Of a stretch of DNA of 64,000 nt, positions 22,188-34,200 are shown in pieces (the first letter of the stretch is position 1; each line of letters starts with the position of its first letter). A model generated the notes under the pieces. That model was not told where the DNA came from. It did no database searches and saw only the letters and a program-made list of their open reading frames with translations. Position numbers and translations under genes: made by a program. The stretch lies in contig OY997651.1 in the NCBI GenBank assembly GCA_963921795.1, positions 55,426,642 to 55,490,641 on the forward strand. Reading direction: 5' to 3'. Source of the stretch: Nannobrachium achirus. Taxonomy: Eukaryota > Chordata > Actinopteri > Myctophiformes > Myctophidae.

Positions 22188-22572
22188 CAGGGGTGTCAAT
22201 TGGGTATGGCAGGGGTATGCAGCTGCCATACCCTGGGTCCAGGGGGGGGGATAAAAGTTACTTTTAAATATAAATCCATGAATGTCTCTTTGTGTATCTG
22301 TGCTGGTTATTGTGTTTACAGTAAAATAACTACAAATGCAAAAAGAAACAATGTGGTCACTTTAACAAGGTATTATACACTTGTATTCTCCCCATCTTGA
22401 CAAAATGGTAGATTCCCAGGTTCCGCAGATCAGCTGCACTGGTGCAATGCATTATTGTTAATTGTGGCACGTTTACTAACATGCAGTGTTTAGCTGCACT
22501 TGAACAACCCTTTCAGGCTGCCATATCCAGCTCAAGAAACCCGGGGAAAAAACTTTGCCATACCCTAGCTAT
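22188..22572 (+). mobile_element. hAT MITE related to the element at 35,476
   Basis: The left end is CAGGGGTGTCAATTGGG. 22,188-22,470 is colinear with 35,476-35,790 upstream of the ZMYM1-like transposase, including GCAGCTGCCATACCCTGGG and CCCCATCTTGACAAAAT. The right end near 22,545-22,572 (GCCATACCCTAGCTATTGAG) is the inverse of the end at 46,741. It looks like an internally deleted derivative of that family. Confidence 0.7.
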
Positions 22573-22857
22573 TGAGGGACCGTATCTGATCCTTGATAGT
22601 AGAGAGTAGTGGACAAACCACTAAAAGCCATCATTTCGACAACGGAGCATCGGGAGGGTTAGCGACACATACCGGTAGAAAACAGCAAAATGCTCCCCCA
22701 CTAAAATAATTGGATCTTCATGCCATTTTGAAAATCCGTAAACATTAGACAGTACTCTGCAAGCTGTAGGCCATGTATGTTTTTTCAAAACCTGTCGGTA
22801 AGCACGCTAGAATGTCCCGGTCAAGAAGTAAATTCTTCAGACATGTTTTGAATAATA

Positions 22858-23083
22858 ACCAGTAAGACTCCCTAATCAGGAGATTAGCGACCGCCAGGTC
22901 ACATGTATACACAAATACGCCTGAGACATGCTGTGTACCGCTTTGTGTGACTTTAGGGCAAAATCTATAGGAGCAGTGTCCAAAAATGTGTTTTGCAAAA
23001 ATTGGCCTAATGGTGACACTAAATGGGACAGATCCATGTTGATGACATGACTATAGACATACTGTGTACCGCTTTGTGTGAAC
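22858..23083 (+). repeat. Family C repeat, 5' fragment
   Basis: ACCAGTAAGACTCCCTAATC start, then GGGCAAAATCTATAGGAGCA and GTGTCCAAAAATGTGTTTTG as in the full copies. The 5' hairpin is degraded and the 3' part is absent. Confidence 0.65.
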
Positions 23084-24890
23084 AGTGAAATAAGAATCTC
23101 TAAAACAATAGAAAGAAGTAAATTAAATAATTTTAACACTCATGTTTTATATTCTTTAATTACAATCAAAAATATGAACCATTGTTGTAAAAAAACTAAA
23201 GTTGTCCTTTAAAGTGGTGTTATATCCTGCCCGGCTTCTGCCTGAACACCTGGAGTTTGTGCAGCACACGGACGGTTGGCAGCTGTGTCTCCCTGACACA
23301 CAGAACTTTACAGGCTTGGTTAAAGTTGTCCAGAATGAGCCTCGTCTCTCCCAAACTTTGGCTCATGGACTGCGCAATGCCAAAATTGATGTTTGCGGCA
23401 ATCTGTGAAATGCACTCCTTCGTGTAGAGTATGTAGTGCTCACAATTCATGTCCAGAGATGTGTTGTTCCCAGCACCTACGTTGACATTCACAGCCCTAT
23501 TCCATCGCAGTCTATGGGCCTCACTTGGGCTAAGTAAAGCATGGAGATCTAACTGGAGTTTCAGTGCCTCCAAGCTGTACCGATGTCAACCGGCCTGTCT
23601 AAAATGAAGCATCTTAAATGTCCATAGCCGGCTCCCCCTCCTTCACCGAATCCTGGACATTTCTCTCTAGCATGGCCATCTTCAGTAAATGAGTGTGGTA
23701 ATTATAAACACCATCAGTTATAAAACCACTCTGAGATGTGGTTGCTGTGGTTGGAGGAGTGTGATGGGAAAGTTGGAAACCATGTACTTCCTTTTCGTGT
23801 TTGAGATCTTTTAGATTAGCGAATGGTGGATAGAGACACTCATCTAAATGGCATTTGTGTTGTGTTTCAGGCTGTCTCTTTGGTCTTGGAGCTGGTGCTG
23901 GGAAAATTGTTGGTGTGTGGTCATTCAAAATATAGCTCTCCACAATGATGCCAAGTTGAGTGTCAAACCATTGCTGTTTCTCTAATGGAGAGCTGAAATG
24001 ACTTGGTGGGGTGTTTTGTTTGGGCAAATCCTGCACATATGTCTAGTCCAAATGTAAGCCAAAATGTACTACTATTAATATCTCTGTCGTATCCAAAACA
24101 ACCCGTCAATGACAAAGTCAGAGACAGTGGTTTAAAGTTAGTTTTAAACCACTAGGGTGAAGTTAGTTCAAAGCCACTGGGGCAACACAAATTAAGTAGC
24201 AGCATAGACTGTACAAACAAAAAAGGGTAAAAAGAACAGCGGTTCACCGTCTAACAGGCACAATCTCTAGACCCATGTGTCTCATACACAGGGACGGCTC
24301 TAGTTTGTGGCTTGTTGACCCATCTATTGAAGACATAAACATGACCCATCTTTGCTTCTCTGAGCTTGTGTGCAAACACATGTCACTGACAGCTCAGACT
24401 TCTAGTCCTGAGCTCCAAAATGAATGTCATTATGCCACGAGCACAAACACAAGGCAACACACCGCCAGCAGCGTGAAGCAGGCAACCTGGACAAACGCAT
24501 TCTCACTCTGCCTGTACAGACACCTAATATGCCATTTTGAAAAGGCTGGTGCCATTGCACACACCAGGTACCAGTCCCACTGATTACTGTGGGACTGCCA
24601 TTGCACACACCTATCCCACTTATCACACAAAGCAGTCCAAAGTAGCTGTGGTTTGGAGGGCATATGACATCCTTGATGAATGCATCATTTGCTCTAAAAT
24701 GGTCTCCCAGTGCTGATGCGTTTACATTTCACCTGTCAGTTACATTCCTCAAGTGAAACAACATGCCAATCTCTGGTTTGGAGGAAACATTATAGAACTC
24801 TTTGAAAATGACTTAATTGAAGTTCATGCTGCAATGAAAGTCAGCAACAGAATTAACAATGCCAATGTTTCTCTCATACGCTGTCTTGCT

Positions 24891-25316
24891 TAGGGTGACC
24901 AGACGTCCCGGTTTGGCCGGGACCGTCCCGTTTTCAAGCTGCGTGTCCCGGTGTCCCGACAAATATCTCTAAAACACTAGTATGTCCCGATTTTCAACAT
25001 TCACTACAAAATTGTCCCGGTTTTCGGCAGAATTAAAATAATAGTAGCTGTTTTCAGTGTTCTTTTCATGTAAACATGCTCACCTAACCAATCAGAAAAC
25101 ATGAACAAATACATTGCGTGTTTGAATTCAACGCTGAGGCTGTTTGTCAATCACTCACTGCCTGCATGCAACCCTGCGGTGCGTGTGTGCGCGTGCACAA
25201 ACACTAGAAAATGGGCACGCGCGTGCACGGTAACGTGCACATTGCTTTTAGGGTCCCGGTTTTAGGCAACAGGGGTTTGTGTCCCAGTTTGAGCGGCTGA
25301 AAATATGGTCACCCTA
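24891..25316. mobile_element. hAT MITE with perfect 8-bp target duplication
   Basis: Flanked by GTCTTGCT (24,883-24,890 and 25,317-25,324). Terminal repeats are TAGGGTGACCAGACGTCCCG and ATATGGTCACCCTA. The interior contains repeated GTCCCGGTTT-type motifs near both ends. It lies within the DUF6589-like remnant. Confidence 0.9.
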
Positions 25317-25712
25317 GTCTTGCTGTTATCAAGAACTTATCAAGAAGAGTTCTGCTTTGTCTCCTGTGACAATGACCTTCACAGCTGGCTTCAATTTGGT
25401 GTTGTCATTGTCAACAGGCACATATGAGACATATCCGTCATTGATGTAGCGCATAGCTCGGATCATGTCAATGGATTTATTTTTGTATCCACATCCAGTA
25501 AACCCAGCGGTATTATCTGAATTTTAGGGCCATTTCACATGAATATTCATGAGGTAGGTGCCACTGGGCATTTTCTCTGAAGTTCTCTAATGACGTGAAG
25601 TGGGAGACTAACTCTACCAATCAGTTCCTGAAACTCAATTTGCAGGCAATTACGGTATACTTGAACGGTACATTGACGAGAGATGATGATCTGACATCTT
25701 GTGACAGATGTG

Positions 25713-26720
25713 TAGGGATGGGTATTGTTAAGATTTTAGCAATTCCGGTTCCAGTTCTGCTTATTGATCCGATTCCTTATCAATTATTTTATTGATTCTC
25801 TTTGGGCAAGGGGGTGGGAGAAAGAGTACTAATGGGTTCATTTAAGATACATTCTCTTTTATATGATATTCTCTGAATAGATTATGCACAGCATACACAG
25901 TGGTCATCTATTGTGCTATAGTATAGTGCTTGCAGCCATGCTGGGGGCTGGTCAGAAATAGTGGCCAATGGTCTTTTCTACCTCCTCCCCTCCATATGCT
26001 CCTCCTGTCATTTTCTTCTTTTTGTAGTTTTTATTTAAATGTATCGCCAAAAAAGTTTAGTTTTTACAGTGTGCTCAATCCAACATCCTGTTTTTGCAGT
26101 GCTCAGAATGTGAAGGCACAACGTAATTTATTTTACAGTGTACTCTATAACACGGCTGTGAAGCTTGTGGAGCTGCTGCTGTACACAGCTACAAGCAGAA
26201 TCACTGTCTTCTACAGATTGGATCAACGGATTTACACGCTTTTCTTTCTTGCACATTTGATGTATAGGAGAGCATTTTGCAACACTGAGCACATTGGACA
26301 TGCAGTTTTGTTGTAAGAACGTGGGAGGTGGTGGCTTGCAAAACAAACTTTTTAGGGCACGTCTAAGGGTCGATTCACACTCTAATAAGGAGCCTAACTA
26401 ATTTCGGTTCGGCACTGTCCAAATCCAAATATGGTCGTCCCCGGTTCGGGGGGTGTCAACCGAATAAACTCGGCTCCACGGTGCTGCAGAAATGTTGTGA
26501 CCTCCCGACTTAATTTTGGTACTCAGCGGTGTCTTCTCATTCATTCAGCCCGGCTTCAATTTCATTTTCTCAGCTATGAAGCCAAGGAAACAGCAGTAAT
26601 TTGGGAGGGAGACACGGCAACTTCCAAATGCTTGTGTGGCCGTGATTTGAGCGTCGCATAGCGGATACATTGTCAGCTGGTTCTCACTATGGCTGGAGAG
26701 TGGAGGCACGCGCGACGCGC

Positions 26721-26791
<71 letters not shown>

Positions 26792-27784
26792 CTTTGCTGC
26801 GTCTCGCTGACCGTTTTCAAGAGGAAAGAAGAGCTTAAAGTAAGCACAACTTTGCTAGTGTTCCGTGTTGATAGCCTGTTTCTATGGTTTATAGCCGATC
26901 TGCAAACTCCGCGACGAATTGTGACAGTGATGCACGCAGCAAGAGAGGCGGCACGTCTATAATGTGAGCTTGTAGATTCAGTGTTTTCGACGGAGCTTGC
27001 GCGTGTGTGAGAGTGATAAGAGAGACAGAGAGACCCCGACGCTGCGCTGCTGCTCACTGGACCTCCAGCGTGCAGCCGCGAGGGCCAGTCAGATATGTAT
27101 CCGCCCTGCAACGCTCATTTCTCGGCCACAAACGTTTTCATGCCACAGACCTCCAATATTTACATGCGACTTCGGCACTAGCCGTTAAGAAAGTATGGAT
27201 GAACTCCCCCCGAATCTAAATAATTTCGGGTTGGGGAGCCCTCCCGAACCGAAATTAGTTAGGCTCCTTATTAGAGTGTATAACGACCCTAACTCGGACG
27301 CAGAACGGGAAGACTTGTCCGTTCATGCAGTGAGCTTGAGTAACAACTGAACTAGGAAAGCTGTCTCATTATCAAAACTAGCATATAGCACACAGGTGCA
27401 GCCAATGCCAGTGTGACATTGGGAGCTTGTCACTGTTACTACATGTCATCTTTTCAACACCCGACTCTAACCCTCACCCTAACCCTAACCTCCGTGGAGT
27501 GAGTCGCTAACCCTCCGGTCGAAATGATGGTCGTTCGAAAGAGATCGATTTTACCGTGACATTAACATGTACATTCTTGCGAAATATAGAGCCAGACTTT
27601 ACAACGCTTCTACTTGGACGACATGTTGACTGCGCTCTAACAAAACAAGGCAGCGTGTGGGATGTCAGCGCGCATATGCAGGCATCGATAACGGAATCGT
27701 TAAGGACTTTGGCTTACGATTCCAAGGAATCGATCCACAGGGAACCGGTTCTCAACGAGAACCGCTTCTCGATACCCATCCCTA
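25713..27784. mobile_element. hAT element, 2.07 kb, with nested PIF MITE
   Basis: Terminal repeats are TAGGGATGGGTAT and ATACCCATCCCTA. The flanks are CAGATGTG and CAGATGAG, a target duplication with one mismatch. Subterminal sequences near both ends carry GATTCC/GGAATCG motifs (25,765-25,800 and 27,685-27,735). No transposase is recognised. It splits a DUF6589-like exon, whose frame continues on both sides. CCCTAACCCTAACC at 27,477-27,490 is telomere-like. Confidence 0.85.
26367..27289. mobile_element. PIF/Harbinger-type MITE nested in the hAT element
   Basis: Ends GGGTCGATTCACACTCTAAT and ATTAGAGTGTATAACGACCC, followed inward by AAGGAGCCTAACTAATTTCG and its inverse. It is flanked by TAA on both sides, the 3-bp duplication typical of PIF/Harbinger. 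Contains an (AC)n tract at about 26,725-26,790 and one arm of the hairpin cassette (26,961-26,985). A fragment of the same end is at 43,206. Confidence 0.85.
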
Positions 27785-28130
27785 CAGATGAGCAGCGTTG
27801 ACCCGCTCCTGGTTTGCAACCATAAGTAACCAATGGTCGATTCTTTGATGCTCCATTGATACAATGTGAGGTGTAACAGCACGGTTCAGGTTGTCGATCG
27901 TCACTTGGAATGGAGCAAAACGTTGGATACCCTGGGAAACAAATGAGGCAAAATTTTAGCCAAATGTTATTTTTAAATTTGTACAATGAACTGATTTATG
28001 TCTACAGTACTAACTACATCAGGAGTATACTAGAACAAAAAACTTAACCCATACTGCATTATGAAAATGGGTAGAATAGAAGCCCTATAGACATTACATT
28101 AAGTCCACATTTAACAGCCATTTCCTTATA

Positions 28131-28982
28131 ACCAGTAAGGCTCCCTAATCGGGAGATAAGCGACCGTAAGTCACTTATCTCCACAAATAGGGCAAAAATG
28201 TGTTTTGCCAAAATCTTCCTGATCCATGTTGATGACATGAGTGTAGACATACTGTGTAGTGATTTTCGTGATTTTAGGGCAAAATCTGTAGGAGCAGTGT
28301 CCAAAAATGTGTTTTTAAAAATCGGCCTGGAGGTGGCGCTATATGGGACAGATTCATGTTGATGGGATGAGTGTAGACATACTGTGTACCGATTTGCGTG
28401 ATTTTAGGGCAAAAATTGTAGGAGCAGTGTCCAAAAATGTGTTTTGCAAGAATCGGCCTCATGGTGGCGCTAGAAGAGGGCCATGTGAGAAATGAGGGGT
28501 GGGGTCTCCGCGCCGGCAAGGCGGACGAATAGGTACCGGCCCCCGGCTGTCCCGGTCGCTCCTAGCCGGAGTTACGGCATTTTATGTGAGCTGCAGTGTA
28601 GGGGGTCCTCCACTGGGGGCGCCACCACTTTTGCATCCGTTCTGGAGCACCAGGAGTCGGTGGTCCCCGGGAATTCCCCGTGAGCAGCCCCGTTGGGGTG
28701 GTCATTTGGTCATGTTTGCGCATTTGGTCATTTTTTACATCTGGGGGTCCCCCAGGGACCTGGGGGTCCCTGGAGCTCCGGGGGTCCTTGGAGGTTGTAG
28801 TTTGGCAGCCAAGGAACGTGTGTGCAAAATTTGGCATGGATCGGGGCAACGGTTGCGGAGATATAAGCAGGGAAAAAGTGTGACGTGTGAGGTGTGACAG
28901 ACAGACTGACAGACAGACGGAGGGACGGAGTTACTTACACTTTGTGGTGGTTTTGATAGTAAAGTGCGACCTACGGTCGCAA
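28131..28982 (+). mobile_element. Family C hairpin-ended repeat, copy 2
   Basis: Same layout as 5,902-6,675: start ACCAGTAAGGCTCCCTAATC, a 5' hairpin weakened by substitutions (GCGACCGTAAGTCAC), two or three GTAGGAGCAGTGTCCAAAAA subrepeats, the GC-rich segment, a GACAGACAG run, and end GCGACCTACGGTCGCAA. About 75 bp longer than copy 1 because of extra sequence near 28,715-28,785. Confidence 0.75.
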
Positions 28983-29350
28983 TAAAAACGTACCGGTATA
29001 TAAAAGGCTGCTGGTCAATAGAACCTAATAATGGCACCCTGGCCATTTCGATTCTGGGATCCCCCGGAGTTACTGTCTTGAGAAAGACTCTGAACCCCTA
29101 ACTGTGTTTTTTTATTTTACTTTTTCTTTATTGTTTTTTAAAATATTTTCCCTTTTTTTTCCTGACTATCTACTGCATAGTACTGTCTTCTATCTGTCTG
29201 TCTTTCAATGTTATATGAGATACTTCAATGGTTTCCTATGGAAATAAGCGTAGTCTTTTCTAGGATCTCCTTTTAGTAGACCTTGTACCAGTGAACTGTA
29301 CCGTCATGAAACTGTACCTTTTCCTATGCAAACTTCTAATGAAGTCTTCA
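28983..29350. other. Spacer, nothing recognised
   Basis: T-rich sequence without open frames of note. Confidence 0.3.
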
Positions 29351-29359
29351 ATCACTCAA

Positions 29360-29545
29360 TCAAAACTGCTCCTGATGTGCAGGTTGGTGCCTTGCATGGT
29401 TTCCTCTGACATCGGGGTATTAATGTGTTTGTGTGAATGGTTGACTACAATCATGTTAAATCGCCTTTGATAAAGGCACTACATAAATCCTTTGATAAAG
29501 GCACTACATAAATGCACTACATAAATGCATCATTTACCATTTAGA
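29360..29545 (+). repeat. SINE 3' portion with duplicated tail
   Basis: CTGCTCCTGATGTGCAGGTT, then TTGCATGG...GTGTGAATGG and AAAGGCACTACATAAATGCA, which belong to a common teleost tRNA-SINE body and tail. The tail segment TTTGATAAAGGCACTACATA is present twice. The tRNA-like head is missing. Confidence 0.6.
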
Positions 29546-30094
29546 TGTATAAGTATGATGTAAAAACAAATATTGCATGACACGAAGGCCCTTTGAGTTT
29601 TGATTCTGCACTTTTGTATCCTACTGACTCACCTGTTAATGTAACAGCGACACGATCCCAAGCTATACATGTATCGTGGCATCCAAGCCATGGTTATTGA
29701 ACATTGTGGAAAAGACATCGAGGTTAGGCAATTACCTTCTCCACTGAATCGCTGTGTGGCCCCAAGAGAGATTCTTCAGTTAGACCTGAAGCAGCATGGC
29801 CCTTTTGAACAAAACACATAATTGAACATGGTTAAAAAAGGTGCTGAGCAAATACTGTAGCAGTTCACTTCTAGAATGAGGGTAAAGATGTTGTGTGGCA
29901 TTAAATGTAATATAATTTCATTTTATCTTTGAAGGGTTTAATACAAATAAAGGGGGATCTTTATTATTTTACTAATTAAATGTACAAACCTCTTCACCAG
30001 TAGGACACGGCACATTGAGTGTCCATTCCATTTCCTGGCATTCTCCACTTGAATGACCTACTCTTTCCACTGATCAATTCCACTTTCACTTCTT
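29546..30094. other. Intron-like stretch of the DUF6589 remnant
   Basis: AT-rich, no recognised domain. A small conserved-looking block at 29,640-29,810 could be an exon, but I cannot assign it. Confidence 0.3.
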
Positions 30095-30801
30095 TCACAC
30101 AGGATCAATGAATTGATATACTGTGGTTTGTACACATGCATGGATAAGGGTTGCTCCAGCCATGGGCATAGCACACGTCTTGATTGTTGCGTTTGGGGTG
30201 TCTGAAGATGAGAGTTCAAATGTCACTTGACTTGCTTGCTGCAGGAATTTGAGAAAGGTTGGCGCATGATCTCTCCACTCAACCGTTGTCCATTTCAAGT
30301 TTTTCAAGTCTTCCCGGCTGGTTTATCGCAAGATGAACCCAAATCTGCAACTGACTAGTCTTTTTACTTCCTCCTTTACTTCTTTCAGCACTTCAGCAAT
30401 CATCCTTCTTTTATTTCAGGGATCTTCATTAGAGCAGGTGGGAGTCTGTGGTACTGGCCCCGAAACAGCCTATCTGCAACTTTTTCATATGGCCCAGTGA
30501 TGTGTCTTATTGATGTAGAATAGATGAACCAGCCTATCAGTTACTTTTTCATATGGCCTAGTGCTGTGTCTTATTGATGTAGATGTTGCATACTTCACAG
30601 TGACCTTAAACACAATTAATTATACCACAATCAAAAGGAGTGCAAGATAATGATGTACAGTAACACACTTTATGTAAGGGGCTTGAAAACAGACGCATTG
30701 TGTAATTATTTATTATATTAAAAAAAGAAGAAAAAAAAACCTACAGTGTGGTAACAACAATAGCAGTCTGCATCTTCTGGTGTAGGCTACGCAGTGCTAG
30801 C

Positions 30802-31754
30802 TAGGCCTGGGGCGGTATCGACATTTTGTTACCGCGATTACCGTCTTCCCATTTACCGCCGGTACTGCGGTAATTACCGCACCCCCGTATCTATTAATTA
30901 AGGTTCGGCGATAAGCCAAAATATTGCAATCATCTTCCCTAAAGTCGCCTCTCCACAGCCTGACTGCCCGAGTTATACTTCTCCGTACAGCACAGCGGGT
31001 ATGGCTTTGAAAGGAGCAGATCTACAAGCTCACAACAAATCGCATCCGCGACGCGTTCTGAGCTTTTAGATCTGCACTGTCGGGTTACCATAGTAACGTA
31101 GAATAGCTACTTGGGCTATTCAGACACAAACAGCTGTGTGAACAAACCAGAAGAGGACGGGTATTCAGATCGTGTACAGTGATTCTGTAAACTCACGTCA
31201 CGTCTCAACTCTCAAATCGCAGTGATTGAGTGCTGCTATATACAGGTTTTAGTTACAAGACTTGACAGAAAAGGTTATAAAATCGCCGACGCGCCGCCGG
31301 ACGGAGCACAACGTGCGACGCGGTGGAAAAAGTAAAATAGTTTCATTTTCGGTTTTAGTCCACGCGGCCCGCGCTCCGCCAGTAATCCGTATGAATAAAA
31401 AAAGATATGCCACAACACAAGGTATGTATTAACATCCTTGTGTCGTGTGGATTACAGAGAAAGTTTACGCTGCTCTGTACTCGCGGCTGCTGTGCTGCTC
31501 TGTGTAGGTCTGACTGTCTGTGTCTCTGAGAGTGAAAGTGACGTATGTGGCTTCCAACATGTGGTACACGGCCCAGAGCAGAGCGGCATGGAGTGCATGC
31601 GGTCCTCGCTTCTCCCCTGTTTTAAAACTCGCTTGTTTTCCAATAAAAAATATACTTTTTTTTGTCTTTTTTTACCGCGGTAAGCACACTGACACTGCGG
31701 TAGACCTCGGTTTACCGCGGTACGGCGGTACGGCGGTTACCGTGTCCAACCCTA
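30802..31754. mobile_element. hAT element with perfect 8-bp target duplication
   Basis: Flanked by GTGCTAGC (30,794-30,801 and 31,755-31,762). Ends are TAGGCCTGGGGCGGTATCG and GGTTACCGTGTCCAACCCTA. Subterminal regions are dense in ACCGCGGTA-type motifs on both sides. A hairpin cassette lies at 31,015-31,075. No transposase; the 81-residue open frame at 31,438-31,683 has no recognisable domain. Confidence 0.9.
31015..31075. repeat. Hairpin cassette (two-armed)
   Basis: GGAGCAGATCTACAAGCTCA against TGAGCTTTTAGATCTGC, loop containing CGCATCCGCGACGCG. Confidence 0.8.
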
Positions 31755-31762
31755 GTGCTAGC

Positions 31763-32388
31763 TATTAATAATAGGTTGGTGTTAGGGCACACATTGGCAC
31801 ACCTAAGTGTAACACTGTTACTGGCTTGTATTTGACCATGTATTTAACCATAACAGGAACACAAACGGCAAAAAGATTCATTACAGGGAGAGGTCTTTTA
31901 AAATTGAAGAGGGAGACACACATTAAGACACACATTAAGATGAAAACATGCTGTGGCGATTCACGTGGACACCGCCCCGCAGGTAGGCCCTGCACCTCGG
32001 TGAAACGCACCCTGGACGGGAGAGCGAGGCCAGGAGTGACAACGAGGAGGCTGGGACAGGCGATTGAAGGGCAGTACTTCCCCACTTACCTGCTTCATCA
32101 GACTGATCACCCCGCACCTGTGCCAGCCAGAAGAGGAAGGACAATAAAAGCCACCTACTCGCTCTCCCACAGTTAGTGCTGGGATGAATACAATGGGCAT
32201 GCAGGCGCTAAGTGAATGCCACTATGAAATCCATAGTGAACACCATCGTGACATGCTTTCTGTTTTCATCCTACGCCATATGGGGGAAATGGCTACTTTG
32301 ATATTAAATTTAATGAATCCATATCTCTTCAGTTTAACATGTCTTAGACAGTCCGTTCTTTTTCAATCCACACCAAATCTCTTTGCCT
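31763..32388. other. Spacer with a GC-rich block
   Basis: 31,950-32,175 is GC-rich with CACCGCCCCGCAGGTAGGCC and an AATAAAAGCC motif before CTCTCCCACAGTTA. It might be the 3' part of a solo LTR or another repeat, but no partner copy is present. No gene recognised. Confidence 0.3.
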
Positions 32389-32451
32389 AAATAGATGATC
32401 TACAACAAGCTCACAGCAACACATTGTGAGCATGTAGATCAGCTATTTTTG
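32389..32451. repeat. Hairpin cassette (two-armed)
   Basis: GATCTACAACAAGCTCACAG against TGTGAGCATGTAGATCAGC. The flank CACCAAATCTCTTTGCC (about 32,371) resembles flanks of the copies at 45,632 and 51,335, so it probably derives from the same hAT family. Confidence 0.75.
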
Positions 32452-32939
32452 GTGAATGTTCCCTCCAGAATGAGAGTACTGGGGTTCACGTGGTTAAACA
32501 TCAAGTATAACGTTGTCATAATGGAAACAGATATATCAAGACATGTTGTATTTTAGGGGGAAATATTTACATATTTCAGTAAATGTAATTCTGGGATGCT
32601 GTAGATTAAAACATTATTTACAGGGGTGACCTAAGCCAAAATGTATTTTAGAACCTCTGGCCTGGGGGAGAGCATTTATCCATCTTAGATGTTACAAATC
32701 TATATGCCTGGTCTGCAGAACAAAAGAACATACCCTACTTTATATAGTTTACCCAATACAGTTTATTCTAATTACGTATGCAGTATGGGAGTCAATTATT
32801 CGACATCCTTCTGTTTCCATTGAAAACTAAATCTCCACGCAAATCTACAAGCTCTTCATGCGTTGTTAAAGTGTTTTGAAGTTGTACATTTGCTATTTTT
32901 ACTGTTTATCCCAGTGGTTAATTTTGAAGTGTTTCTTTT

Positions 32940-33490
32940 CCAGAGAGCCTGAAACCGCTGACCCAGGTCCTGTGAAGGACAAGACGTATAAAGTCTTTGA
33001 ATCACAGCTAATGACCCTTTTCCAAACCTGTGTGGTGTGTTTTGAGGAGACACCTGGCAAAGTCAGAGTAAATGGAACAGCGGTCTGCATCACACAGTGC
33101 TGCAATTCTTGTAGCCATGTGAAAGAGTGGACGAGCCAGCCGAAGATTGGGAAGATTGCAGCTGGGAATTTGCTGCTCTCTGCTGCCATTCTTGTCTCAG
33201 GAAGCATGCCGACCAAAGCCCTACGAATGCTCAACATTATGGGAGTGATGACCATCCATCACAACACATTCTGTAGGCACCAGAAAGCACACCTTGTGTC
33301 TGCCATTGTCAATCTCTGGAGGGATGAGCAAAGTCACATCATCGCGTCCCTTAAAGAGATGGCTAGTGCACTTGTGTTGTTGTCAGGAGATGGAAGGAGG
33401 ACAGCCCTGGTCACTGTGCAAAGTCTGGAACGGTCAATGTTATTGAGCAGAGAATCAACCCAATTATTGATGTCCACATTGTACAGATAC
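32940..33490 (+). pseudogene. Transposase-like fragment with GDGR-DSPG motif
   Basis: After a splice-acceptor-like TTTTCCAG the frame runs TYKVFESQLMTLFQTCVVC, CCNSCSHVKEWTSQPKIGKI and LLSAAILVSGSMPTKALRML to LLSGDGR. A one-base loss then shifts the frame, and DSPGHCAKSGTVNVIEQRIN continues. The C-x2-C pairs, the W-S-QP-IG block and GDGR-DSPGH-AK are shared by a multicopy fish transposase-like family that I tentatively link to Kolobok; the Asp in GDGR would be the first catalytic acidic residue. The rest of the core is missing. Confidence 0.55.
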
Positions 33491-33613
33491 GCAATTATGT
33501 TATTTTCAACTTTTTTTCCTGTGATGACTGATCCATCTGGTCTCTCCTTTAGATTCAGTTCATAAGTCAATGTGTTGTGTTTTGTTTTGTTTGTTCTCTC
33601 CTAGAGTAAGGAA

Positions 33614-33998
33614 TAGGGATGGAGCTTGAAACATACTCAATAGCAAATGTATTGAGTACCCGGTATCAATAAGCTCTGGGCTTATCAAGCTTGTTATCAA
33701 TCATATAGCATCCCATGACATCATGTCTAAACAATCAAGATAAGAGGCACTCAAGACATTATTAGCACTTAACACTTATTGCACATGAATGAATGAATGA
33801 ATGAATGATAGGCAAAATATGTTTTACTTGTGTTAATTGTCATCTTCATAGATGGTTGTCTGCCACAAACTCACAGTCACAACAACTTTCCACGAAATAT
33901 TAGAAAACGCTCATTATTGGGCAGGATAAAAGCCCGGCTCAATAAGCAGGGTTGATAAGGTCCTCATTATCAATAAAAATGAACGAGCTCCATCCCTA
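33614..33998. mobile_element. hAT-like MITE
   Basis: Ends TAGGGATGGAGCTTG and GAGCTCCATCCCTA. The inner parts repeat CAATAAGC and TTATCAAT-type sequence near both ends. The flanks GTAAGGAA and GAAATGAG match at five of eight positions, so the target duplication is decayed or absent. A (GAAT)n run lies at 33,786-33,806. Confidence 0.7.
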
Positions 33999-34167
33999 GA
34001 AATGAGGTCAAGAACTCATCATGGTGTGAAGTGGTGGGACTGCAGAGGATCAAGGAGTTGCAAAGTGGTTGGGAGAGAAGTGGCAAGGAGTCGACCATGG
34101 TTTTGGCATAATATGGCATATTGCAAAAGGTTTGATGTAATGGGCATTTACAGTGCTTGTGTTAAAG

Positions 34168-34188
34168 GGGTTAGGGTTAGGGTTAGGG
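34168..34188 (+). repeat. Short interstitial telomere-like repeat
   Basis: Three perfect tandem GGTTAGG-type units (GGTTAGGGTTAGGGTTAGGG). Too short to indicate a telomere. Confidence 0.8.
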
Positions 34189-34200
34189 TCAACATTGAAC

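Larger units (their letters stand above)
23220..30420 (-). pseudogene. DUF6589-like gene remnant with several insertions
   Basis: Pieces in gene order on the minus strand: 30,420-30,095 (EEVKRLVSCRFGFIL, then DLKNLKWTTVEWRDHAPTFL); 27,935-27,790 (IQRFAPFQVTIDNLNRAVTP, MEHQRIDHWLLMVANQERVN, after TTTCCCAG); continuing at 25,712 (SDDHLSRQCTVQVYRNCLQI); 25,510-25,330 (SIDMIRAMRYINDGYVSYVP, then VKVIVTGDKAE); 24,885-24,600 (SVADFHCSMNF, MLFHLRNVTDR, NASALGDHFRANDAFIKDV); 24,036-23,286 (GVYNYHTHLLKMAMLERNVQ, then the LEAL/WNR region). These match the order of motifs I recall for fish DUF6589 proteins, whose function is unknown. Stops, frameshifts and two hAT insertions inside coding sequence make it dead. 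Confidence 0.7.

Noticed and set aside
27473..27491. Telomere
   Set aside because: Only two to three CCCTAA units here and three at 34,168, both internal. Short interstitial motifs are common.
31438..31683. Small secreted protein suggested by a hydrophobic N-terminus (81 residues)
   Set aside because: Lies wholly inside a non-autonomous hAT element with an 8-bp duplication. No homology recognised.
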